From: Enterococcus_D entomosocium
GTDB taxonomy: Bacteria; Bacillota; Bacilli; Lactobacillales; Enterococcaceae
Length of the DNA stretch: 64,000 nt
Direction: 5' to 3' (one strand)
Assembly: GCF_030441895.1 (NCBI RefSeq)
Contig: NZ_JARJAS010000008.1
Within the stretch, counting starts at the first letter, position 1; the number at the start of each line of letters is the position of its first letter. Below the pieces are notes generated by a model that had not been told where the DNA came from, did no database searches, and was given only the letters and a program-made list of their open reading frames with translations. Position numbers and translations under genes: made by a program. Below are positions 1 to 8,038 of this stretch, piece after piece.

Positions 1-63
1 TTGACCGCTAGTAACAACCGTGTGATCTTGTCTAAATCTAAAACAAAGGAACGCCAAAAGCAT

Positions 64-201
64 TCAATTAACGATCGACTGAATTATCACAACATCACCT
101 CCCAAAAAAACGGAGAGGCTAGTCACTTTCTCAGCTCGAAACAAACTTTCATCACCAATTCCCTCATTATAAACAATGTAATCCTCCAATAAACCTGCCA
201 T
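64..201 (-). CDS. Small 45-residue ORF behind the Rgg-type gene
   Basis: An ATG overlaps the TGA of the Rgg-type regulator (TGATG), opening a 45-residue frame that begins MAGLLEDYIVYNEG and ends before 64. It has no recognisable domain, membrane segment or strong ribosome site, so translation would depend on coupling to the upstream gene. The composition is acidic with a short hydrophobic tail. It may be chance or the remains of a longer protein. I do not assign a function. Confidence 0.25.
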   Translation of the reverse strand: MAGLLEDYIVYNEGIGDESLFRAEKVTSLSVFLGGDVVIIQSIVN

Positions 202-1049
202 CAACCCAAAAACTGTCGTCCTTCCTTCTCAATCAACTCACAAGTCCATTTATCCTCAAACAACGATGCCATCTGTCTTGCTTGGGCAAATAAATCCGAA
301 TCTCTGATCGCAAAACTTTTTCGAGCAGTGGCTAACGAATAGTAATCATAGCGCTTGCTCTTTTTTGCCAATAGCAGGGACTGATCTGCGGCTTCTTTCG
401 CCTCTTGGTATTGCTGTTCTTGCAGATAAAGCAAGGCGACATTCAAATGAATCGCACATTGTAAAGGCACAGTATTTTCTAGTGCTTCGTATTTTTTTAG
501 CTGTTGGATCAATTGGCGGGCAATGACGTGGGCGGTCTCAACTGGAAAGAGGTATAAAAGACAATTGATCAATTTGATATCATCAAGAGTCCAATTGGAA
601 TAGGTCTGAAGTGCATCCCAGGGAACTGTCAAAAGAACTTTGGGCAGGCAGGGAATTTCTTTTTCTGCATTCGTTGAGAGCGCTGAGAGAGAGTCGATTA
701 CATACAACAATAAGTCAATGGTTTTACTGACAGATGTTTTTTGGAAAAGTAAACATTGCTCTTTCAAAGCAAGCAATGCTTTTAGATCCTGGTTGGAAAA
801 CAAAGAGAAAAATTGATGCAAGATTTGTTGTTTTTCATTTAAACGGTATCCTTGGGCGATGTAAAAAAATTCATCAAAACCGCAATCGATTCGCGCTAAA
901 AGTTCGATAAAAAGGGTAACGGAGGGCGTTAATTTTCCATTTTCAAATTTAGATAAGGTGGTTCTTGAAAGCAGGTCTTTACAAACTTGCGCTTGCGTGA
1001 TGCCGCGGCTTTTTCTGATTTTACGATACGTGGTTCCTAAATCATTCAT
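201..1049 (-). CDS. Rgg/GadR/MutR-type transcriptional regulator
   Basis: Cytoplasmic DNA-binding regulator of about 282 residues. The first 60 residues form an XRE helix-turn-helix (GITQAQVCKDLLSRTTLSKF, then ENGKLTPS), and the rest is the all-helical repeat region typical of peptide-responsive Rgg proteins. The frame is open to 1085, but AAGGAGGAACCT stands directly before the ATG at 1049, which is the better start. It is divergent from the MFS exporter at 1259 and probably controls it, although the exporter leader also carries its own attenuator. No short hydrophobic pheromone ORF was seen beside it. Confidence 0.8.
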   Translation of the reverse strand: MNDLGTTYRKIRKSRGITQAQVCKDLLSRTTLSKFENGKLTPSVTLFIELLARIDCGFDEFFYIAQGYRLNEKQQILHQFFSLFSNQDLKALLALKEQCLLFQKTSVSKTIDLLLYVIDSLSALSTNAEKEIPCLPKVLLTVPWDALQTYSNWTLDDIKLINCLLYLFPVETAHVIARQLIQQLKKYEALENTVPLQCAIHLNVALLYLQEQQYQEAKEAADQSLLLAKKSKRYDYYSLATARKSFAIRDSDLFAQARQMASLFEDKWTCELIEKEGRQFLG

Positions 1050-1140
1050 AGGTTCCTCCTTGAGCAATGTGATTATAGTGTACATAAGATAATTTTACCC
1101 GTCAATCTGGTATAGTAGAACTATTAGACAGCTAGGCAAC

Positions 1141-1258
1141 ACCAGATAGAGGGGGCCCGAACAATGAATCAGACAAAATAAAATCCTTTACTTAGCAAAT
1201 GGCGATCAATAACTAGAAAAACGAGCAATCGTTATTTCTAAGTAAAGGTGGAAAACAA
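1141..1258 (+). promoter_or_regulatory. Leader peptide and RBS-sequestering hairpin (translational attenuator)
   Basis: A ribosome site AGAGGGGG precedes a five-codon ORF at 1164-1181 (MNQTK, stop TAA). Just after its stop, CCTTTACTTAG (1185-1195) pairs perfectly with CTAAGTAAAGG (1238-1248), and the latter contains the AAAGGTGG ribosome site of the MFS gene. The stem can be extended inward through AAATGGCGATC and AATCGTTATTT with mismatches. A stalled ribosome on the leader would open the stem, as in antibiotic-induced erm and mef leaders. The mechanism is inferred. Confidence 0.7.
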
Positions 1259-2446
1259 ATGAAGAAGAATCAGGGATTTACCCAATTGATTATTGGCCAA
1301 ACCGTGGCGAATGTCGGGGATACCATTTATATTGTGGCAATTATCAGTTCTATTTTTAGCTGGACAGACTCTGCTCTGGCAGCGGCGCTTGTCCCAGTGC
1401 TAGTAACAGGAGGCGGTGTCATTTCCGGCTTTCTCTCACCTGTCATCACGAGTTATTTTCGCTTAGAACAAGTGCTGAAGGTCAGCCAGATGTGCAAAAC
1501 AGCCTTACTCTTTTTTATGACCGCGTATCTCTATCTGAAAGCTGAAACGATGAATCTATTGGTTTTATATTGCCTTGTCGCATTGATTTCGTTTTTGGAC
1601 GGCTGTTCAGAACCAATTAGCCGTGCCTTGATCCCGAAATATGTGGAAAAGCATCGCCTCGTCAAAGCCAATGGAATATTCAATTCGATGCTTCAAACAG
1701 TCAACATCGGCAGCTGGGCGATCGGAACCTCCTTGCTGCTGGTATTTTCTGTTCATCAGTTGGTTTTATTAGACAGCTTTTTGTTTCTAAATGCCTCGAT
1801 AGTATTAGCGTTTTTGCCTAGAACGACTCGAGAAAAAAACGAAAAGCAGCCGTTAGCACACCAGTTGTTTATTGGTTGGCGCTGGATTATGAAAGATCCT
1901 CTGGTTCGGGTGATCGTTGGCATGGACATGCTAGAAAGTATCGCCAATACAGCCTGGGTGTCCGCAATTGTGCTGGTATTCGTCCGAGAAGTGATGCAAG
2001 CACCTGATGCTTGGTGGGGCTATATCAACGCCACTTATTTTGTTGGCGCGTTGCTAGGAAGTGCGTTGGTGATGCGATTTTCCGAGCGGTTTGATAAAAA
2101 CAAACGAACAGCGATTGTAATGGGCGCTGTCTTAGGCGGACTGATCACAGTTGCCGTTGCCCTGTCAGGCGATCGCTTTTTGATTCTAGGATTATCCGTT
2201 TTAATCGGGCTCTTTTCCCAGATCAAAAATATCCCACAAGCCTCATTAATCCAACAAAAAGTAGCAGCCGATCGATTGGTTGCCACCTACGCTGCCTCAG
2301 GCATCTTAAATTCCGCTGTTTTTGCTTTATTCACCTTGTTGATGGGACAGGTGGCAGATGTTTTTGATGTACGGTGGGTGTTTGTTCTTTCCGGCAGTTT
2401 ATTGCTTTTAGTGGGACTAATTGCAGGGAAGCTTAAAATCAGTTAA
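1259..2446 (+). CDS. MFS transporter, MefA-like drug efflux type
   Basis: Integral membrane protein of 395 residues with about 12 hydrophobic segments and an MFS_3-like pattern (start MKKNQGFTQLIIGQTVANVGD). This subfamily contains macrolide exporters such as MefA and siderophore exporters. The start is fixed by AAAGGTGG nine bases upstream. That ribosome site is locked in the leader hairpin described for 1141-1258, which favours an inducible antibiotic exporter over housekeeping transport. The substrate cannot be read from sequence. Confidence 0.8.
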   Translation: MKKNQGFTQLIIGQTVANVGDTIYIVAIISSIFSWTDSALAAALVPVLVTGGGVISGFLSPVITSYFRLEQVLKVSQMCKTALLFFMTAYLYLKAETMNLLVLYCLVALISFLDGCSEPISRALIPKYVEKHRLVKANGIFNSMLQTVNIGSWAIGTSLLLVFSVHQLVLLDSFLFLNASIVLAFLPRTTREKNEKQPLAHQLFIGWRWIMKDPLVRVIVGMDMLESIANTAWVSAIVLVFVREVMQAPDAWWGYINATYFVGALLGSALVMRFSERFDKNKRTAIVMGAVLGGLITVAVALSGDRFLILGLSVLIGLFSQIKNIPQASLIQQKVAADRLVATYAASGILNSAVFALFTLLMGQVADVFDVRWVFVLSGSLLLLVGLIAGKLKIS

Positions 2447-2909
2447 AAGTAAGAGAGATAGTAGTCAAGAGAAACTCTTTTTTACGAAGATTTTATAAGA
2501 TGAAACTAGCTTTAACGGTTAGCTTAGATAAGGGCACGTACAAGAAGATGAAGAAGTAATTACAGCTAGTTAGGAACAGTCCCTGACTAGCTTTTTGTGT
2601 GGCGATCAAAAAAGATTCGGTTAACAAATGACCTAAGAAAATTCAGATTTTCATAAAAGTATAAAAGGACATTAAAACAAGTTCATGGAGAGTAGTAGCC
2701 TAGGTTCGGTTCTAAAATTTTTTACAGACGTTCTCTGTCGATGTCGAATAACCTGATTTCCCCTAGTTACGACAGATGACGAAAAGTACTTAGAACATAA
2801 GCTTCTTTTGATATATAATGTTATTTGAGGAGATGAATCACTTCAAATTTTGGCCATCGACAGAAAGAGGCCTATAAAGCCTATTATTTCAACGTGTAGT
2901 AGATGCGGG
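2447..2909. other. Gene-free stretch upstream of the CRISPR array
   Basis: No supported gene. It holds a terminator near 2564-2597. Further on, TTCTCTGTCGATG (about 2732-2744) is matched in inverse by CATCGACAGAAAG (about 2856-2868). The AT-rich stretch just before the first repeat is where a CRISPR leader would lie. A short ATG frame near 2834 (MNHFKFWPSTERGL) stops at once and is not supported. Confidence 0.5.
2564..2597 (+). terminator. Rho-independent terminator
   Basis: AGCTAGT (2564-2570) pairs with ACTAGCT (2586-2592) across a loop that can itself partly pair, followed by TTTTT. It lies about 120 bases after the MFS stop and is the likely end of that transcript. Confidence 0.6.
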
Positions 2910-3195
2910 GTTCAAATCTAAAATAGTGGAATGTAAATTATTACACGTTTGGACGGGGCTATTGACGATTATAGTTCAAATCTAAAATAGTGGAATGTAA
3001 ATTGCTACCTAGCTTACAAAGGTCTGTCGAAGCTGTTTGGTTCAAATCTAAAATAGTGGAATGTAAATCCCTATTATCAACGAGCGGCCATGTATGAAAA
3101 CCAGTTCAAATTTAAAAGAATGGAATGTAAATGTTGTATTTCCGAGCGAAGGAGCGACAACTGTTCGTTCAAATCTAAAATAATGGAATGTTATA
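2910..3195 (+). CRISPR. Orphan five-repeat CRISPR array, type I-B repeat style
   Basis: Five 29-base repeats start at 2910, 2974, 3040, 3104 and 3167, separated by spacers of 35, 37, 35 and 34 bases that are all different. The repeat begins GTTCAAATCTAAAA and ends GGAATGTAAAT, an ending shared with type I-B repeats of Clostridium and Listeria. Repeats 1-3 are identical. Repeat 4 has two or three changes, and repeat 5 is degraded at its 3' end (TATA for AAAT). The decay at the right places the leader on the left. No cas gene is present in the window. Confidence 0.88.
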
Positions 3196-3429
3196 CTCGT
3201 AAGATCCCGATTTTTATTTTGTAGTAATTTACTCAACCTAGAGAACGATACTTTTTTATAGCTATAGTAAATAGCCACCCGTAAAAACAAGGGGAACGTT
3301 ACAACTCCACCTTACATGCCCTAAAGGTTTATCGTTGTTAGACATTAAAAACTTCCTTTCGATCTGATATGTGGTTGGTAGCCACTGTTCGTGTATTGAA
3401 AGGTTTTTTTATCGTTCATGTTATCTTGG

Positions 3430-3457
3430 CCACGCGTAGAAACGCGCGGTTTTTTTA
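3430..3457 (+). terminator. Rho-independent terminator downstream of the CRISPR array
   Basis: CCACGCG (3430-3436), loop TAGAAA, CGCGCGG (3443-3449), then a run of eight T. No intact gene precedes it. It may end the CRISPR precursor transcript or be left from a lost gene. Confidence 0.7.
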
Positions 3458-3562
3458 TTTCTTACGATGCGCAAAAATGGTACAACGACAATTATGATTC
3501 ATCAGCCCGATAAATGATAGAGTCCTCTATTTCTCTATTTAGTAGCCAATGCTTTCTGACAG

Positions 3563-3706
3563 TTTGATTTGAATGGCGATCATCATTTAAGCCAGATACG
3601 CTTAACCAACGGACGTTCTTCTCGTTATGTGCCGTTTAAAACTGCTTATCGAAAAATTTTGGCTTGGAGGGATATCAAGAGGTTTCGAGCCACTCAACTA
3701 GATTAA
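3563..3706 (+). pseudogene. Gene remnant without a start codon
   Basis: A 47-codon open stretch ends at a TAA at 3706 and reads like real protein (…IRLTNGRSSRYVPFKTAYRK…). It is preceded in frame by a TGA at 3557 and has no plausible start. I do not recognise the family. It is probably the 3' end of a gene lost by deletion or frameshift, in keeping with the otherwise gene-free stretch. Confidence 0.35.
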
Positions 3707-3799
3707 GTAATGCATACTTTTTTTCCGGTTAATTATTTAGTAACAATTAAAATCGTGCCAAATTCTATCCTTTATGACAATATTGCCCGATTTATTGAA

Positions 3800-3813
3800 T
3801 GGAAACGCATACA
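3800..3813 (+). promoter_or_regulatory. Possible cre (CcpA) site upstream of the glycan locus
   Basis: TGGAAACGCATACA matches the catabolite-response consensus at 12 of 14 positions and lies about 50 bases before the AraC-type gene. Carbon-catabolite control of a glycan-use operon is expected, but the match is imperfect. Confidence 0.4.
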
Positions 3814-3861
3814 ATTTCATAGAGAAATCGGTTACAATCATCTTGTCAGTGAGGTGAGAAC

Positions 3862-4731
3862 ATGAGATTAGATACTGAAAACGTTGATAAGGTACTGATT
3901 GAAAATGATTTAGTAGTAATGCACAAAATAGACAGGATTCATTTTATGGATAAGCCGCATTTTCATGACGGGTTTGAAATTCATTTTACATTAACAAACA
4001 GCACGACTTATCAGATTGATGAGCGAAAATTTGATGCGGATGCTGGTACAGTTGCTCTATTTAGTTCAGAAGAACTCCATCGAGTCTCTATTGACCGCAG
4101 CAAATTGTATGAACGCTATTTTATTTTGTTCAAGCCCAGCTTTATTGAAGAATTTACAACCAGTTTTCCTTTTCTTTTAGAAATATTTTCTAAGAAACAA
4201 AAAGTCGACTGTCTCGAGTTGACTTCAGATCAAAGTCTTAAAGTCACTAACCTTTATGAGGAAATGATTCGATGTGACCAAGAGCGAGAAAAACCGTTTG
4301 AACTTTTGCATCTAAAATTGAAGTTAACTGAGTTACTTATTCTATTGAATAAAATCGTTTATTCTAATGAGAAACTACATAAACCAATATCGTATGAGCA
4401 TTACCAAACAATTTCTGAGATTGTTTCTTTTCTTAAAGAAGAATACATGAATGAAATGACTCTGGACGAATTGAGTGAACGGTTTTTTATCAGTAAATCA
4501 ACGATTATTCGCGCATTTAAAAATGCACTTGGGATGACCCCAAATCAATATTTAATCTATATGCGAATTATGAAATCACGAGAATTATTAGAACAAGGAT
4601 ACTCTGTGAAACAAGTTTCGGAAAAAATTGGTTATCGTGATGAATCTAGCTATATTAAAAAATTTAAAGAGATACAAGCCGAGTCACCAAAACAATACCA
4701 ATTAAAAAACTTAAGAGCCAAGAGGAGTTAG
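3862..4731 (+). CDS. AraC-family transcriptional regulator of the glycan locus
   Basis: Protein of 289 residues. The N-terminal half is an AraC-type cupin sensor (histidines in KPHFHDGFEIHF around residues 33-44). The C-terminal 100 residues contain two helix-turn-helix units, MTLDELSERFFISKSTIIRAF and the YRDESSYIKKFKE signature near residue 265. It begins GTGAGGTGAGAACATG with a fair ribosome site. The next gene starts three bases after its stop, so the regulator heads the operon. It probably activates the locus on binding a sugar released from the glycan. Confidence 0.87.
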   Translation: MRLDTENVDKVLIENDLVVMHKIDRIHFMDKPHFHDGFEIHFTLTNSTTYQIDERKFDADAGTVALFSSEELHRVSIDRSKLYERYFILFKPSFIEEFTTSFPFLLEIFSKKQKVDCLELTSDQSLKVTNLYEEMIRCDQEREKPFELLHLKLKLTELLILLNKIVYSNEKLHKPISYEHYQTISEIVSFLKEEYMNEMTLDELSERFFISKSTIIRAFKNALGMTPNQYLIYMRIMKSRELLEQGYSVKQVSEKIGYRDESSYIKKFKEIQAESPKQYQLKNLRAKRS

Positions 4732-4733
4732 GA

Positions 4734-5837
4734 ATGGTAGTAACGAATAATAAAATCTCACTTGTGAGAGAACGGCTTAAGTATTTTGATAGCGTACCGT
4801 TAAATCAAGAAGATTTTAGAGACAATAATAATCAATTATCAGAAAGTAAAGGATTTTTTGCTAGAGACTTTGGCATGGAACAATGGGACTGGCCTCAAGG
4901 CGTCGCAATCTATGGTTTACATTTGGAAGGACCGCTAAATGATGAGTATATCAAACAATGGGCAACTGAAGAGATCAACAAAGGACTTCCAATTAAAAAT
5001 GTGAATACGATTTGTCCTTTACTAACGCTTGTTGACTATCCGGAGTATGAAAACATGGCTCTAGAATGGATGAAGTGGATTGAAAGAGAGTTTCCTAGAA
5101 CAGATGAAAATGGACTACAGCATATTACGTCTGGGATAGACAAATTCACAGTAAAAGAGAATCGACAGCAAATTTGGGTAGATACTCTTTTCATGACCGT
5201 GCTTTTTATGGGGAAAATGGGGGTGAAATACGATAATCAAGCATGGCGTGAGGATGCAATAGAACAAATGCTGCTTCATTGTAAGTATCTCTTGAATCGT
5301 AAGAGTGGGTTGTTTTATCATGGGTGGAATTTTGAAGAACAATCAAACTATGGAGGCAATTTTTGGTGTCGAGGAAATAGCTGGATCACGATTGGTATAC
5401 CGCTGTTTTTGGAAATAATGAAAGGGTATTTAGCTAAGTCGTCAGAAGTGTACCTATTGAATCTCTACAACAATCAAGTCAAAACGTTGTTAGACCTCCG
5501 TAGCAAGGATGGATTATGGCATACCATTTTAACAGACGCCACTTCCTATACGGAAACGTCCGGCTCAGCCGGAATTATTGCCGGCATTCTTTTAGGAATA
5601 AAGAATGACTTTCTTACCACTCAGCTTTCTGACGAGGTAATCAACGATTTAATCTCATCATTAACTGCCAAAATAGCAGGAGATGGGACGGTACTTGGGG
5701 TGTCTGCAGGTACTCCGATTTCTTGCAACGCGGAGGACTATAAAGGAATTGTACAAATGCCAATGGTGTATGGACAAGCGATGACACTGCTTGCCTTGAG
5801 TATCGCAAAATCTTTGAAAGAAAAGGAAATCAAATGA
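4734..5837 (+). CDS. GH105 unsaturated glucuronyl/galacturonyl hydrolase
   Basis: Cytoplasmic enzyme of 367 residues without signal peptide. Family hallmarks are DTLFMTVLFMGKMG (about residues 143-156), where the Asp matches the catalytic Asp of YteR, the FYHGWNF segment, and FWCRGNSW in place of the usual WxRGNGW. GH105 enzymes remove the 4,5-unsaturated uronic acid left at the non-reducing end by polysaccharide lyases. Ribosome site AGAGGAG precedes the ATG. Its presence implies that imported oligosaccharides carry such an end. The closely related GH88 is the alternative. Confidence 0.82.
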   Translation: MVVTNNKISLVRERLKYFDSVPLNQEDFRDNNNQLSESKGFFARDFGMEQWDWPQGVAIYGLHLEGPLNDEYIKQWATEEINKGLPIKNVNTICPLLTLVDYPEYENMALEWMKWIEREFPRTDENGLQHITSGIDKFTVKENRQQIWVDTLFMTVLFMGKMGVKYDNQAWREDAIEQMLLHCKYLLNRKSGLFYHGWNFEEQSNYGGNFWCRGNSWITIGIPLFLEIMKGYLAKSSEVYLLNLYNNQVKTLLDLRSKDGLWHTILTDATSYTETSGSAGIIAGILLGIKNDFLTTQLSDEVINDLISSLTAKIAGDGTVLGVSAGTPISCNAEDYKGIVQMPMVYGQAMTLLALSIAKSLKEKEIK

Positions 5838-6688
5838 ACTATCTCATCTATTGTTTGCCAGCTTTGGGATGGGGGTTGATGCCTATTATTTCTAAAAAAG
5901 CTGGGGGATCACCCGTGGAACAATTGTTGGGAACAACTGTTACGGCGTTTGGCATTTCTATCATTCTCAGTTTTTTAACGGGTGTTGAGTACACTTTGAC
6001 TGGGGCAATTGCGGCGTTGATCTCTGGATCATTTTGGGCAGGTGGCCAATATCTTCAATTCAAAGCCCTTACGACTGGGTCAGTTTCGGTCGTGATGCCA
6101 TTATCAAATGGGACACAATTGGTGTTTACGTCATTGGCTGCGGGCATCCTTCTCCGTGAATGGCAGAGTATGAGGCAGTCACTTGTTACCCTGCTATTGC
6201 TGCTGGTTATCCTAGCTGCCATCTATCTTATTACAATGAATCAAAAAAAGGATACTGAACAAAAAACGGTGTCGTTACAAACCATGATCATGATTTGTAC
6301 CTCATCACTTTGTCTGATGGGCTATATGATAACGATATCACTTTTTCATGTAGAAGGGCTACAAATCTTTCTACCCCAAGCATTTGCAATGTTTCTCTCC
6401 TCTTGTGTGATTGCGAAATTTGATCCAGGGAAGCAAGAACTGTCAAGAGTTTCTCGTAATGTGCTGACAGGTATATTTTGGACAATAGCAAATGTTTCTT
6501 TATTTTATATCGTGACACAGTTAGGCGTAGGATTAAGTTATACGATTTCTCAGTTGTGCATATTTGTATCTATTATTGGAGGGATTTTATTATTAAAGGA
6601 AAAAAAGACCAAGGTAGAAGTGATGCATACGATCATCGGAATGGTCATGTTTTTTTCAGCAATTTTGGGTTTAAGTCAATTTAAATAG
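5834..6688 (+). CDS. GRP-family sugar uptake protein (GlcU/RbsU-like)
   Basis: Membrane protein of 284 residues with ten predicted helices, starting with the GlcU/RbsU signature (LIYCLPALGWGLMPIISKK). The glucose/ribose porter family imports monosaccharides with protons. Its ATG overlaps the stop of the GH105 gene by four bases (ATGA), so the two are translationally coupled. A role in taking up a free monosaccharide from the same glycan, perhaps rhamnose or a uronic acid, is inference. Confidence 0.78.
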   Translation: MNYLIYCLPALGWGLMPIISKKAGGSPVEQLLGTTVTAFGISIILSFLTGVEYTLTGAIAALISGSFWAGGQYLQFKALTTGSVSVVMPLSNGTQLVFTSLAAGILLREWQSMRQSLVTLLLLLVILAAIYLITMNQKKDTEQKTVSLQTMIMICTSSLCLMGYMITISLFHVEGLQIFLPQAFAMFLSSCVIAKFDPGKQELSRVSRNVLTGIFWTIANVSLFYIVTQLGVGLSYTISQLCIFVSIIGGILLLKEKKTKVEVMHTIIGMVMFFSAILGLSQFK

Positions 6689-6708
6689 ACGACTAGGAGG
6701 AAATACTA

Positions 6709-7962
6709 ATGAAAAACAAGATTTTAAAGGCAGGCTTATGTGTAGGGTTATTAATGGGCCTGACGGCATGTGGCAATTCTGATTCTGCTTCTTCCGAAAC
6801 GGTAAGATTGTTTGTATCGGGAGATGCATCAGAAGGCGGTGCTTATAGTGAGATGGCAAAACGCTATGAAGAAGAGACTGGCGTCAAAGTGGAAGTGACA
6901 GATGTACCTTATGCAGATATGGAAACGAAAATTACAAAAGCTGTACAATCAGATGATGCGCCCGATGTTGCCCGCGTTTCAGGAATCTTACCAGATTGGG
7001 GAGACTACTTAGTTGATTTGACAGATATTGCTAATAAAGGGAAAACGCTAGAGTCGATGACAATCAAAGATGACGACGGCAAGGTTCGAGCGCTACCAAC
7101 AGATGTCACTGCGGTAGGGATGTTTATTAATACAGATCTATTTGATCAAGCAGGTGTTTCTTATCCCCAGGATGAAGGAGACATTTGGACATGGGATGAA
7201 TTTTTAGAAGCAGTGGACACAATTCAAGAAAAAACAGATGCGAAATATGGGTTTGTAATGGATCCTTCTGACCATCGTTTGAGAGCGTTTACGTACCAAT
7301 TTGGTGGACAGGATTTTGTTTTAAATGAAGCAACTGGAACGTATGAAACGGATGACGCGACAAAAGACACGTTACAAAAGTTCATTGATCTAAATAATGA
7401 CGGAACAATTCCAAAAACGGTCTGGACTTCTGGGGAAGATGCTTCTTCTATGTTTAAGAGTGGAATGATTCCTGCATACATGTCGGGCAGCTGGCAAATT
7501 AAGGATTTTACTACGAATATTAAAGATTTCAATTGGCAAGCCATCTACATGCCGTATGAAACAACTCGTGCTACCAATATGGGTGGTAATTTTATGGTTG
7601 GCTTTGAGAACAGTAAGAACAGTGAGGGCGGACAGAAGTTTATGGAGTGGTTGTACACACCAGAAAATTATACTGAGTTATGTGAATTAGCTGGTTATCT
7701 TCCAGCAGAAGAAGGAATAAATGTGGACTACGGGGATGCACAAGCGGCTTATGATATCTACAACCAAGAAATTGAAGCTGCAGCCCAACCCATTTCTTCT
7801 AAACAAACTGCAGATCAAGTAGCGATGACAATGGCTGGATACGTTGGACTAACTGGTGCATACAAGGACTCAATGGTTCAAGCGTTGAATGACGAAATCA
7901 CGTTTGATCAAATGATTGAAAATATCGAAAAAGACTACAATGATGGGTACACGATGAAGTAA
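6709..7962 (+). CDS. ABC importer sugar-binding lipoprotein (CUT1)
   Basis: Extracellular solute-binding protein of 417 residues, family 1. The signal peptide ends in the lipobox LTAC with Cys21 as the lipidated residue. The mature part has the usual SBP pattern (GGAYSEMAKRYEEETGVKVE; later YMSGSWQIKDF). AGGAGG stands eight bases before the ATG. It should bind the oligosaccharide for the permeases at 10467 and 11329. The hairpin after its stop probably keeps its expression above that of the genes behind it. Confidence 0.9.
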   Translation: MKNKILKAGLCVGLLMGLTACGNSDSASSETVRLFVSGDASEGGAYSEMAKRYEEETGVKVEVTDVPYADMETKITKAVQSDDAPDVARVSGILPDWGDYLVDLTDIANKGKTLESMTIKDDDGKVRALPTDVTAVGMFINTDLFDQAGVSYPQDEGDIWTWDEFLEAVDTIQEKTDAKYGFVMDPSDHRLRAFTYQFGGQDFVLNEATGTYETDDATKDTLQKFIDLNNDGTIPKTVWTSGEDASSMFKSGMIPAYMSGSWQIKDFTTNIKDFNWQAIYMPYETTRATNMGGNFMVGFENSKNSEGGQKFMEWLYTPENYTELCELAGYLPAEEGINVDYGDAQAAYDIYNQEIEAAAQPISSKQTADQVAMTMAGYVGLTGAYKDSMVQALNDEITFDQMIENIEKDYNDGYTMK

Positions 7963-7976
7963 GTAAAGCGAGAAAT

Positions 7977-8012
7977 GATGTGAACTGGACTGATATTCAT
8001 CCGGTTCACATC
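7977..8012 (+). promoter_or_regulatory. Intercistronic hairpin after the binding protein gene
   Basis: GATGTGAACTGG (7977-7988) pairs with CCGGTTCACATC (8001-8012), with no T-run. Such stems protect the 3' end of the upstream message. They are common after binding-protein genes, which need more copies than the permeases. Confidence 0.6.
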
Positions 8013-8038
8013 CATTCTATTTTGAAAGTGGGAGAAGA

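Noticed and set aside
1..192. 63-codon open frame on the plus strand at the window start
   Set aside because: Starts at the window edge with TTG, no ribosome site, low-complexity composition, and lies antisense to the small ORF behind the Rgg-type gene.
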